Source: JAICNR01 sp035699465
GTDB taxonomy: Bacteria; Gemmatimonadota; Gemmatimonadetes; JACCXV01; JAHWKZ01
Reading direction: 5' to 3'
Length of the DNA: 9,430 bases
Assembly (NCBI GenBank): GCA_035699465.1
Contig: DASSPT010000090.1
Coordinates: 1 to 9,430 of the forward strand
Translations under genes and position numbers: made by a program
Notes under the pieces: model-generated
Told to the model about the DNA's origin: nothing
The model's database searches: none
Seen by the model: only the letters and a program-made list of their open reading frames with translations
Shown here: positions 1 through 6,991 of the stretch, one piece after another
Layout of the letters: each line of letters starts with the position of its first letter
Position numbering within the stretch: the stretch's first letter is position 1

Positions 1-1
1 G

Positions 2-703
2 GGAGGCCATGAGATCCCGCAGGTAGATCCGCTCCGCTCGGTCGAGAGCCTCGCGGACGTAGACGTCCACACCCGCGTAGTAGGCCTTCTTCGCGAGCTT
101 GAGGGCGACCCCGCTCCTCGCCGCAAGGCGCTCGACGAACGAGGCGGCCTCGCCCGCGAACCCCTCGGCGGGCCAGACCTGGTTGACGAGGCCGATCCGG
201 TGCGCCTCTCGGGCGTCGATCCGCTCCCCCGTGAGCATCAGCTCGAGCGTCTTCTTGCCGTGGACGAAATACGGAAACGCCGCCGCCGTGACCGGCGGAA
301 ACAGCCCCAGGTGGACCTCGGGCTGGCCGAAGGTCGCCTCTTCCGAGGCCAGAACGAGGTCGCAGAAGGCCGCCAGCTCGCAGCCTCCGCCTAACGCATG
401 GCCGTGCACTTCTGCCACCGTCACGGGCTCGAAGTCGGCGAGCCGACGAAACAGGCCGTGAAACGCGGCGATCATCGGCGCCACCTTCTCGCCGACGTGG
501 TCCTCGACGTCGACTCCCGCCGAGAACGCACGCCCCTCGGCCGCGATCACGAGCGCTCTCAGGCGCGGTCGCGCGGCCAGCTCGTCGACGGCGTCGCAGA
601 GCTCCTTGAGCATGGCGATGTTGAGCACGTTCAGCGGGGGTCGCGCGAGCACCAGCCGGGCGACCGAGTCGCCGCGGCTCTCGACGCGGATCGTTTCGTA
701 CAT
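2..703 (-). CDS. Enoyl-CoA hydratase/isomerase (crotonase) family, Dch/BamR-like, C-terminus cut off by window edge
   Basis: The 234 visible residues form a crotonase-fold CoA-thioester enzyme. It starts at an ATG with GGAGG (710-714) six bases upstream. The oxyanion-hole stretch FSAGVD is at residues 60-65 and HALGGGCEL at 102-110. Both hydratase glutamates are present, E109 and E129 in FGQPEV, exactly 20 apart as in classical enoyl-CoA hydratase. The usual PGxGGTQ segment is replaced by LGLFPPVTAA, there is a VDVEDH motif after the oxyanion hole, and the tail reads IYLRDLMAS. From memory these features recall cyclohexa-1,5-dienecarbonyl-CoA hydratase (Dch/BamR) of benzoyl-CoA degradation, so water addition to a cyclic dienoyl-CoA is possible. 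No benzoyl-CoA reductase genes are in view, so the substrate is inference. It is the last visible gene of a minus-strand run. About 25 C-terminal residues are missing. Confidence 0.9.
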   Translation of the reverse strand, partial: MYETIRVESRGDSVARLVLARPPLNVLNIAMLKELCDAVDELAARPRLRALVIAAEGRAFSAGVDVEDHVGEKVAPMIAAFHGLFRRLADFEPVTVAEVHGHALGGGCELAAFCDLVLASEEATFGQPEVHLGLFPPVTAAAFPYFVHGKKTLELMLTGERIDAREAHRIGLVNQVWPAEGFAGEAASFVERLAARSGVALKLAKKAYYAGVDVYVREALDRAERIYLRDLMAS

Positions 704-714
704 CCTCTGCCTCC

Positions 715-744
715 GGGGGAATGGCGCGCGCACCGCGCGCCCCC
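715..744 (-). other. GC hairpin between peptidase and crotonase genes
   Basis: Bases 723-730 (ggcgcgcg) pair perfectly with 734-741 across a three-base loop. The stem can continue with 717-719 against 742-744 past a three-base bulge. It lies between the peptidase stop (758-760) and the crotonase ribosome binding site (710-714) on the minus strand. There is no T-run, so a classical intrinsic terminator is not supported. It could act as a processing or stability element or a weak attenuator, or mean nothing in GC-rich DNA. Confidence 0.35.
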
Positions 745-757
745 GCAAGCTAGCGAA

Positions 758-2203
758 CTACGGCGTCGAGGACAGCGAGCCGAGGCCGAATTCGAGGAAG
801 GCGGCGATCGCCCCGAGGCCGCGCGGGCGGCTGGGCGGTGTGGGCGCGGGCGGCAGGCTCGCCAGGAGGCGATCGGGGGGCGCGAGCGCCTCGGTCCCGT
901 TCACCCAACGCCCGAAGAAGTGGTTCACGCTCCCCCCGACCAGTGCCGCTGCGCGCTCGGCGATCTCCTCGTCCGTCCATCGGACGTGGCCCCAGGCGGT
1001 CCGCCGGTTGATGTCGCGCCACAGGGAGGCAAGGTCGATCTCGCCCGCCGTCCGGAGCCGGAGCTCGCGATCGAGCGCGAGACCCACCATCGCGCCCTTG
1101 CGATAGCCGAGGTACTCGTCGCTGGGACCGAAGGGCGGCGCCTCGCGCTCCTCGTCGGCGAACGTCCAGCGCCCCATCTGGGGATGAGAACGGTAGACCG
1201 AGTCGATGGAGGACAGGAGCGCGCTAAACTCCCTATCGTCGATCAACCCGGCTTCGTTGGCGAGCCTGAGCCCCATATAGTCGTTGACCCCCTCCTGGAA
1301 CCACATCGCCGCGTCGAACCGCTGCCACTGGTGGACGAGCTCGTGGGCGAGGAGCCGGATCGGCGGCGGGCTGCCGTCGGGCAAGAGGTGAACGAACCCG
1401 ATGGCGCTGGGCCCGTTCCGGTTTCCGCTCGTCATGGGGAAGCGCGCGGGGACCAGCGTGACCGCGTAGCGCTCGGAGCGCGGCGGGCCCAGCCGGTACC
1501 GCGCGGCGCAGGCGAGCCGAGCCATGTCGCTCGCGATCCGTGAAGGGTCGAACGTCCATTCGCCGTACACCGCGATGTCGATGTCGAGGCCGCAAGCGCT
1601 CGCCTCGTGGAGCTCGATGTCACCGGCGAGGATGTTCGTCTTGAGAAGCTGCCGGGTGCCGTGGAACGCGTCCTCCGGCCACCCGGTGAACGAGCGCCAG
1701 CCCCGCGGGAGGTCCCACTGTACGTCCACGCGGGCGTTGCGGGCGGCAAGGTCCGCCATCGAGGGGAGCAGGAACAGGGCCTCGGAGGGGGCGTACAGCA
1801 GGTCGTCGTCGAGACCGACACTCCAGGCGTTCAGCGGGCGGTGGCTGGTGATCGCCAGGCGATACCGCACGCGGATCGGGCTCTCCCATCCGGCCGCGGG
1901 ACGCGCGAACGACCACCGCGGCTGGCCGCCGGCGAGGCCCCACTCTCCGCGCGCTACGCCCTCGACCACCGGGTCCTTCCCGAGCAGGCCGACCAGCGGC
2001 CGCGCGCTCGGCCGCGTCAGAACGAGCGTGTCGCCGCTGAAGCCGCGGACCTCGAGCTCCACGTCGACGACGCCGCTTTCGGGATCCGGCTCGACGCGGT
2101 AGGAGAGCTCGCAGCACGGCACCTCGCCCGGCAGGGTCGTGACCACGACCGGAACGGCCGCCGCTAGCAATAGGGCCCGGAGAATCCGTCTGCGAGGACG
2201 CAT
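758..2203 (-). CDS. Secreted gluzincin-type zinc metallopeptidase (M61/peptidase MA-like)
   Basis: This 481-residue protein is probably an exported zinc peptidase. It begins MRPRRR followed by a hydrophobic stretch (about residues 7-23), a Sec signal-like N-terminus. The adjacent C30-C31 could be a lipid attachment site, but the preceding residues do not make a good lipobox. Residues 35-215 look like the beta-rich N-terminal domain typical of M1/M61 peptidases. The catalytic motif HELVH is at 287-291 and the third zinc ligand is probably E304 in WFQEGVNDY. Y367-xKGA and HFFGRWVNGTEAL (428-440) match the conserved C-terminal pattern of M61 glycyl-aminopeptidases. The spacing between second His and Glu (12 residues) is shorter than the 18 of M1 and nearer peptidase MA-like families. 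No PDZ domain is seen. The ATG has only a weak purine stretch upstream. The gene lies 67 bp after the carboxyltransferase gene, so is probably co-transcribed. Substrate unknown. Confidence 0.85.
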   Translation of the reverse strand: MRPRRRILRALLLAAAVPVVVTTLPGEVPCCELSYRVEPDPESGVVDVELEVRGFSGDTLVLTRPSARPLVGLLGKDPVVEGVARGEWGLAGGQPRWSFARPAAGWESPIRVRYRLAITSHRPLNAWSVGLDDDLLYAPSEALFLLPSMADLAARNARVDVQWDLPRGWRSFTGWPEDAFHGTRQLLKTNILAGDIELHEASACGLDIDIAVYGEWTFDPSRIASDMARLACAARYRLGPPRSERYAVTLVPARFPMTSGNRNGPSAIGFVHLLPDGSPPPIRLLAHELVHQWQRFDAAMWFQEGVNDYMGLRLANEAGLIDDREFSALLSSIDSVYRSHPQMGRWTFADEEREAPPFGPSDEYLGYRKGAMVGLALDRELRLRTAGEIDLASLWRDINRRTAWGHVRWTDEEIAERAAALVGGSVNHFFGRWVNGTEALAPPDRLLASLPPAPTPPSRPRGLGAIAAFLEFGLGSLSSTP

Positions 2204-2270
2204 CTCGCTCTTTAGTACGCATGAGATGTGCCGATTGTTCTGCTGAGGGGGCGATTCGCTTGGGGTTCGG

Positions 2271-3533
2271 TCAGCGACTGGCGATCGGGTCGGCCCCGAT
2301 CAGGCCGGAAATCTCCTCGTCGGTCAGGATGTGGTCGGTACGCTTGGCGTGGTCGAAGATCCGGTCGACCAGCGCGGGCTCGGCGGAGTAGCCACGGGAC
2401 TCCAGCCACCACACGACGTTCGACTTGCCCGACATGTGGCCGATTTCGATCCGCTGCTCGCGTCCCACCAGACCCGCCGGGACGCCCGAGTACACCCGGT
2501 CCGCGAGCCAGCTGTCGCCCTTCTTCGCGGCCTTGATCACCGCCGCCGCGTGGACGCCGGTGCCGGTCCGGAACGCATCCTCCCCGACGACCGGATAGTT
2601 GGGTGGCAGTGGGACGCCCGTCGACTCCGCGACCAGCCGGCAGTAGCGCGGTAGCGACGACAGGTCGCGGTCGAGCCATCCGAGGAGCACGAGGTTGACG
2701 AGCAGGAGGTCCATCTCCGTGTTCCCTACCCGCTCGCCGATCCCGAGCGCCGTCGCGTGGACCCGGTCCGCGCCCGCCACCATCGCGGCCAGCGCGTTGG
2801 CCAGTCCGAAGCCGCGATCCCGGTGTCCGTGCCAGTCCACCCTTACGTCGGCGCCGCTCTTCTCGACGAGCCGCTTCGCCCAGCGAACGAGGTTCCTCGC
2901 GCCGTCGGGGGTCGCGTGCCCGACGGTGTCGGCAAGGCAGATCCGGCTCGCGCCCGCCTCGATCGCAGTCGTGTACAGCCTCTCCAACGCGTCCGGCCGC
3001 GCGCGCGTCGTGTCTTCGGTGACGTACATGACCTTCGCGCCGCGCCCGACCGCGTACGATACCGCTTCCTCGCTGGTCCTTCGGATCCAGTCCAGGTCCC
3101 AGCCCTCGGCGTACTGCCGGATCGGCGAGGAGCCGATGAACGTGCAACATTCGATCGCGATGCCGGTCTTATGGCTGATCTCGACGATGGGATCGATGTC
3201 CGCCTGGACGGTCCGCGCCGCGCAGTTGGCGGCGATCGTGAGGCGCGAGTCGGCGATCTCCTGCGCGAGCCGCGTGACGTCCTGCGCCGCGCGCGGGCCG
3301 GCGCCCGGCAGACCGATGTCCGCCGTGTGGATCCCCAGCTCGTCCATGAGGTGGAGGATCTCGATCTTCTCGCCGATGGAGGGATCGGTGACCGAAGGAG
3401 ACTGGAGCCCGTCGCGGAGCGTCTCGTCGTCGAACTCCACGTGCTGGGGGGGCCTTGCGAGATCCCCCGCCTCGCGGTTCCAGTCGTGGATCAGGTCTTC
3501 GCTGCGCGGCTCGTCGCGATCGGAACGGGTCAC
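2271..3533 (-). CDS. LeuA/homocitrate synthase-like pyruvate carboxyltransferase (HMGL-like TIM barrel), no regulatory domain
   Basis: This 420-residue enzyme belongs to the HMGL-like family, which condenses acetyl-CoA or other acyl-CoA with a 2-oxoacid (2-isopropylmalate, homocitrate, citramalate or Re-citrate synthases). I chose the GTG at 3533 because AGGAGG lies six bases upstream; an in-frame GTG at 3560 would add nine residues but place that site inside the gene. Visible motifs are DDETLRDGLQSP (35-46, metal ligand D36, catalytic R40), HGHRDRG (235-241, metal ligands H235 and H237), GERVGN (266-271, metal ligand N271) and TGTGVHAAA. Two positions are unusual: RDGLQ rather than RDGEQ, and HRD rather than HND. 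The C-terminal 60 residues (HMSGKSN to DEEISGLI) match the LeuA communication subdomain, but the roughly 110-residue leucine-binding domain is absent, so leucine feedback is unlikely. Substrate is not determined. It lies between the lipoprotein hydrolase and the peptidase genes. Confidence 0.88.
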   Translation of the reverse strand: MTRSDRDEPRSEDLIHDWNREAGDLARPPQHVEFDDETLRDGLQSPSVTDPSIGEKIEILHLMDELGIHTADIGLPGAGPRAAQDVTRLAQEIADSRLTIAANCAARTVQADIDPIVEISHKTGIAIECCTFIGSSPIRQYAEGWDLDWIRRTSEEAVSYAVGRGAKVMYVTEDTTRARPDALERLYTTAIEAGASRICLADTVGHATPDGARNLVRWAKRLVEKSGADVRVDWHGHRDRGFGLANALAAMVAGADRVHATALGIGERVGNTEMDLLLVNLVLLGWLDRDLSSLPRYCRLVAESTGVPLPPNYPVVGEDAFRTGTGVHAAAVIKAAKKGDSWLADRVYSGVPAGLVGREQRIEIGHMSGKSNVVWWLESRGYSAEPALVDRIFDHAKRTDHILTDEEISGLIGADPIASR

Positions 3534-3535
3534 CG

Positions 3536-3549
3536 GCGGCCTCCTCGTG
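3536..3549 (-). promoter_or_regulatory. Ribosome binding site deciding the carboxyltransferase start
   Basis: On the minus strand AGGAGG is followed by six bases and the GTG at 3533. It is the strongest ribosome binding site in this part of the window, and it falls inside the longer reading frame from 3560, which argues that the longer start is not used. Confidence 0.7.
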
Positions 3550-3629
3550 GGCGGGTCCACCGGTAAGCTAGCCGGCGCGTCCCGGGCAGCAACGCGAACC
3601 GGACATCGCCTTTCGGAGGGGGTTTCCGC

Positions 3630-4568
3630 TCAGCGCTGGTGCTCGAGCAACCAGGAGTAGAGCTCGTCGTCCTTGTAGATGTGCGTGAGCTCGCCGTGAT
3701 CCGCGCCCTGGAACACCGTGAACGTCACATCGACGCCCGCGCGCTCGAGCGCCTCGGCCATCGTCTCCGCGCGCGCGAAGGGCGCCGCCTCGTCGGCTGT
3801 GCCGTGGTAGATCCGGATCGGAAGGTCGGCCAGGGCGGAGGCGATCGCCTCGCTGGGCTCGGGCGTCCAGGCGGCGGCCGGCGAGGCGGCGGCGAAGAGC
3901 TCGGGATGCGCGACCGCCTCTCGCCACACGCCCCCCGCCCCCATGCTGTAGCCGATCAGGTAGATCCGCGAGGGGTCGACCGGATAGCGCGCGACGATGT
4001 GGCGCACCAGGTCGGTCAGACGGTCCGTGTCGGTCCAGCTCTGGTCGCCGGGGAGCTGGGGCGCGACGACGATGAACGGGAAGCTCTCGTCGTCCTGTAG
4101 CCGGTCGGGGAGCCCGTAGCGGGTGAGGAGGGAGAGGTTGTCGCCGCGGAGCGAGCGGCCGTGCAGGTAGACGATCAGCGGCCAGCGCCGGCTCTCGATC
4201 CCGCGGGGCAAGTAGAGCAGGTATCCGTGGAGGAGAGCTGGATCGCCGCCGGCATCGAACTCGCGGGGAAGGAGGACGCCCGTCGAGTCGCTCGGCACTC
4301 CGGTCGCGAACCCGATCGGAGACGTTCGCTGCGCGCCTCGTTCGCCCGCGGCCGACCCGCCGGTGGTCGACGATCCGCCGATGACCCGCGAGGCCGTGCC
4401 TGCGGGCCGCGACAGCGGGACCGCGTTCGAGCCGGTCTCGGCGCGGTGCCAGCCTTCGGGCTGCGCGGCCTCGCGCGCGTCGTGGCGACGCTCGGCGCCG
4501 CCGCCGCAACCCAGGAAGAGTGCGGCGACGAGCGCGGGGAACCACCGGATTCCATGCGGCGCTGTCAC
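3630..4568 (-). CDS. Lipoprotein alpha/beta-hydrolase, esterase/predicted peptidase (COG4099-like)
   Basis: From the GTG at 4568 the protein has 312 residues. Its N-terminus, MTAPHGIRW then a hydrophobic run ending LFLGC, is a lipoprotein signal with the lipidated Cys at residue 21. The frame is open upstream to an ATG at 4721, but that would cover the divergent transporter gene and bury the signal peptide. A low-complexity linker spans about 22-100, and the hydrolase domain follows. It shows an oxyanion-side HGRSLRGDN (136-144), nucleophile GYSMG with S208, acid D259 in HGTADE, and DHGELTHIYK (290-299) with H291 as likely catalytic His. The ending ELYSWLLEHQR is typical of the esterase/predicted peptidase group near PHB-depolymerase-like hydrolases. 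It probably hydrolyses an ester or amide outside the inner membrane; the substrate cannot be told. It is the first gene of the minus-strand run, 96 bp before the carboxyltransferase gene. Confidence 0.85.
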   Translation of the reverse strand: MTAPHGIRWFPALVAALFLGCGGGAERRHDAREAAQPEGWHRAETGSNAVPLSRPAGTASRVIGGSSTTGGSAAGERGAQRTSPIGFATGVPSDSTGVLLPREFDAGGDPALLHGYLLYLPRGIESRRWPLIVYLHGRSLRGDNLSLLTRYGLPDRLQDDESFPFIVVAPQLPGDQSWTDTDRLTDLVRHIVARYPVDPSRIYLIGYSMGAGGVWREAVAHPELFAAASPAAAWTPEPSEAIASALADLPIRIYHGTADEAAPFARAETMAEALERAGVDVTFTVFQGADHGELTHIYKDDELYSWLLEHQR

Positions 4569-4645
4569 GGCGTCGCATACCCCCCGCCGGATTCGATGTT
4601 CGATTTTCGGTAGCCCGCCGACGGTCCTCCCTCTAGGCTCCGCGC
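4569..4645. promoter_or_regulatory. Divergent promoter region with TTCGAT direct repeat
   Basis: This 77-bp stretch separates the divergent hydrolase and transporter starts, so it should hold both promoters. It is locally AT-richer around 4591-4608. TTCGAT occurs twice at a seven-base step (4592-4597 and 4599-4604), which could be an operator half-site pair or chance. I cannot assign convincing -35/-10 boxes. The transporter GTG lacks a clear ribosome binding site. Confidence 0.4.
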
Positions 4646-5611
4646 GTGGATCGCCCGGCTCACGCCAGTCCGGTCGCGCTCGCCGTTGCCTACGCGCTCG
4701 TCTGCGTGGTGTGGGGCTCAACGTATCTGTTCATCAAGCTCGGCGTCGAGGTCCTGCCGCCGTACCTGCTGGGGGGCGTGCGGTTCTCGATCGCGGGACC
4801 CGTTCTCGTGGCCGCGTGTCTCGCCACCGGGCGCCGGATGCCGCGGGACCTCTCGACGTTCCTGCGCCTTTCGTTCGTGGGAGTACTCTTCCTCGTTGCA
4901 GGGAACGGACTCCTGAACTTCAGCGAAGTCCATCTATCCTCAGGGCTGGCCGCGCTCCTCATCACGACCGTCCCGCTCTGGAACACACTCCTCGGAATGA
5001 CGGGCGCGAAGGGGGAGCGGCTGGCGCCGGCCGGCTGGATCGGCATCATCGTCGCGCTGGCCGGAGTCGCGATCCTCGTCAAGCCGTTCGAGTCGGGCGT
5101 GCAGTCGTCCTGGATAGGCGTGGGCGCCGTGCTCCTGTCCGCCCTGGCTTGGTCGTGCGGGACGGTGTACGCGCGCAGAAAGCTTCGTGGCGTGGATCCG
5201 CTCGCCGCGAGCGCGATCGAGACGGCCGTGGCGGGTCCGCTCATGCTGGGCGTCCATTGGATCGTCGAGCCCGGCCAGGCGGTGGAGTGGGGCGAACAGG
5301 CGTGGCTCGCCATCGGGTATCTCGCGGTCATGGGATCGCTGGTCGGGTTCACCGCCTTCGCGTTCATCGCGGCGCACATGTCGAGCTCGAAGGTCGGCAC
5401 ATACGCCTATGTGAATCCCGTCGTGGCGGTTTTGCTCGGCTGGGCGTTCCTCGACGAGAGCGTGACGGCCCGGCTTCTGCTCGGGGGCCTCACGATCCTG
5501 GGCGGTCTGCTGCTCGTCTACTTCGCGCGCGTGCGCGAGTCTGGCGCTGCGCGCCCCGCTCTGCCGCGCTGGAAGGGCAGGTCAAACCGCCGGGATCCCC
5601 ATGCACTTTGA
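4646..5611 (+). CDS. EamA/DMT-superfamily ten-helix exporter
   Basis: The 321-residue integral membrane protein has about ten hydrophobic segments in two five-helix halves, as in the drug/metabolite transporter superfamily. The first half carries WGSTYLFIKLG (23-33), the entry motif of EamA domains, with an LPPYLLGGVRF segment after it. The second half carries YVNPVVAVLLGW (255-266) followed by FLDE, the classic EamA signature near the end of the helix bundle. Family members usually export amino acids or other small metabolites by proton antiport; the substrate here is not predictable. The GTG start has no clear ribosome binding site, so translation may be leaderless or weak. The polar Arg-rich tail (295-321) is cytoplasmic. 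The propeller lipoprotein gene begins 30 bp downstream and may share its transcript. Confidence 0.93.
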   Translation: MDRPAHASPVALAVAYALVCVVWGSTYLFIKLGVEVLPPYLLGGVRFSIAGPVLVAACLATGRRMPRDLSTFLRLSFVGVLFLVAGNGLLNFSEVHLSSGLAALLITTVPLWNTLLGMTGAKGERLAPAGWIGIIVALAGVAILVKPFESGVQSSWIGVGAVLLSALAWSCGTVYARRKLRGVDPLAASAIETAVAGPLMLGVHWIVEPGQAVEWGEQAWLAIGYLAVMGSLVGFTAFAFIAAHMSSSKVGTYAYVNPVVAVLLGWAFLDESVTARLLLGGLTILGGLLLVYFARVRESGAARPALPRWKGRSNRRDPHAL

Positions 5612-5641
5612 ATAGGTAGCGCACGGCCCTCCCGGAGGCTC

Positions 5642-6958
5642 ATGACCCGATCCTCGTTCCTCTTACTTGCCCTGCTGGGATCGCTCTCTCCTTCTTGCCG
5701 TTCCGACGGTCCGTCCGGTCCGCCCCAGCCGTCGGGTCCCGCCCCGGCGGTCCTCGTCGACGTCGCCTTCGGGGAACCCCCAGTGGTCGGAACGCTCCGA
5801 ATCGTGCCCGCCGCGGGAACGGTCGGCTGGCGCTACCGGGTCGATCCCATTCCCCCGGGGACGGAGGGTCATGAGGGACCGCTGGAGAACGGCGTGGCGA
5901 TTTCCTATCGCTTCGACGTGCCCGGCGTCCACGTGATCGCGGTCGAGCTCACCGGACCGGATGGGCCGGTGATCCTTCCCAGATCGGTGGTCGTGATCGA
6001 TCCGGAGTCCGACTTCGAGGTCCTCGCCGAGCGACCGGTCGACGAAATCTGGCCCGCGGCGGAGGACATCTTTCCGGAAGGGATCGTGATGGATCCAGAG
6101 GGACGTTGGCTCTACGCCGCAAACTACCGCGGCGGCGAGCTGGTCCGGATCGACCCGGAGACGTTCGAGGTGGTGGATCGCGTGGTATTGGGGCCGCAGC
6201 TCGAGGGCCTCGCTATTACCCCCAGCGGAGATCGGCTATTCGGAATCCACAAGGGCGCCGGGCTGAGCGTCGTGGATCTCGGGTCCTTTGCCGCGACCCA
6301 TTTCGATGGCCTCGGCGGCTTCTACATCGTGGCCTTGGATGAGTCCCACGCACTCTTTGGTGGGAACGGTGATCTAGGGCGGGTGAACGTCGATAATGGG
6401 GAGATCGAACGGGCATCGCTCTCGGGAGGGGGTGGCCACTTTTCCATCTTCCCCGATGGCACGCGGGTAGTGTCTGTTGTGCACCCGGCGTTAGGCGGTC
6501 CCGAACACCATTCGCTCGAGATCCTCTCCCTGCCGAGCCTGGCCCCTATTCGCTCCATTCCCCTCGAGGAGATCTCGGACCCCCATCACGTCGCCGTCGA
6601 TCCCTCCGGTGACGCGATGTACGTGTTTGGCAAAGGAGATTCGGGAGTGCGCTTCCTCGTCCTGGATCCGTCGTCCGGCGAGGTGATCACATCCATGTCC
6701 GTGGGCGGGCCGGCCTGCAGGGGCTACTGCGTCGCGAACCCGGTCGTGACGTTCGCGTCCGGCCGGTACATCGCGTTCGAACTGGGCGGCACGGTTACGG
6801 TTGTCGACACCGCGCTCGATCTCCCGCGCTACCGGTTCGATCTCGGGGCCAACGAGTTCGAAGCGCCTTCGGGAGTGGCCGCGCTTCCCGATTCCGACAT
6901 TCTGTTCGTTCTCGGTCCCGTCGGGCGGCTCTTCAAGGTTCGCCTGCGGAATCCCTAA
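5642..6958 (+). CDS. Probable lipoprotein with Ig/PKD-like domain and YVTN-type beta-propeller
   Basis: The 438-residue protein starts at an ATG with GGAGG just upstream (short spacing). Its N-terminus is a short hydrophobic signal followed by LSPSC, so C19 may be lipidated, though Pro at -2 makes the lipobox imperfect. A Pro/Gly-rich linker (20-35) leads to a beta-sandwich-like region (about 38-120) ending VHVIAVELTGPDGPV, which resembles a PKD/Ig fold. Residues 140-438 contain repeating blade motifs such as GIVMDPEGRWLYAAN, LAITPSGDRLFGI, VAVDPSGDAMYVFG and VAALPDSDILFVL, each followed by a VxxIDPxT-type strand: a beta-propeller of about six or seven blades. C359 and C363 (CRGYC) are close enough to form a disulfide. 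It probably binds or scaffolds something at the cell surface; no catalytic residues are recognised. Base composition in its middle looks slightly less GC-rich than its neighbours. Confidence 0.85.
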   Translation: MTRSSFLLLALLGSLSPSCRSDGPSGPPQPSGPAPAVLVDVAFGEPPVVGTLRIVPAAGTVGWRYRVDPIPPGTEGHEGPLENGVAISYRFDVPGVHVIAVELTGPDGPVILPRSVVVIDPESDFEVLAERPVDEIWPAAEDIFPEGIVMDPEGRWLYAANYRGGELVRIDPETFEVVDRVVLGPQLEGLAITPSGDRLFGIHKGAGLSVVDLGSFAATHFDGLGGFYIVALDESHALFGGNGDLGRVNVDNGEIERASLSGGGGHFSIFPDGTRVVSVVHPALGGPEHHSLEILSLPSLAPIRSIPLEEISDPHHVAVDPSGDAMYVFGKGDSGVRFLVLDPSSGEVITSMSVGGPACRGYCVANPVVTFASGRYIAFELGGTVTVVDTALDLPRYRFDLGANEFEAPSGVAALPDSDILFVLGPVGRLFKVRLRNP

Positions 6959-6970
6959 GCGCGAGTGCCT

Positions 6971-6991
6971 TGGGGCGGACCGACCGCCCTA
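6971..6991. terminator. Hairpin at convergent gene ends, possible bidirectional terminator
   Basis: GGGCGG (6973-6978) pairs with CCGCCC (6984-6989) across a five-base loop, extended by one G-T and one T-A pair. It sits 12 bases after the propeller gene stop and overlaps the stop codon of the converging membrane protein gene. Position fits a shared terminator, but neither strand has a T-run, so the call is tentative. Confidence 0.4.

Noticed and set aside
398..1543. Long plus-strand frame of 381 codons opposite the crotonase and peptidase genes
   Set aside because: It is Arg/Glu/Asp-rich with no recognisable motif, and lies antisense to two genes with clear catalytic motifs; it is a by-product of high GC.
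1524..2167. Two plus-strand frames (1524-2102 and 1607-2167) opposite the peptidase N-terminus
   Set aside because: Low-complexity composition, no ribosome binding site, fully antisense to the peptidase coding frame.
2271..3533. HMG-CoA lyase as the identity of the carboxyltransferase, suggested by RDGLQ
   Set aside because: Length, the GERVGN motif and the LeuA-type communication subdomain fit the synthase branch; HMG-CoA lyases are about 300 residues and lack that tail.
2695..3660. Plus-strand frame of 321 codons opposite the carboxyltransferase
   Set aside because: Antisense to an enzyme with intact metal-ligand motifs; Ser/Arg/Ala-rich with no domain pattern.
3568..4578. Minus-strand frame of 336 codons overlapping the hydrolase, starting with ATG
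   Set aside because: Extremely Arg-rich shifted reading of the hydrolase gene; the triad and lipobox are in the other frame.
4363..5619. Plus-strand frame of 418 codons overlapping the exporter gene
   Set aside because: Arg/Gly-rich shadow; the EamA helices and signature motifs are in the neighbouring frame.
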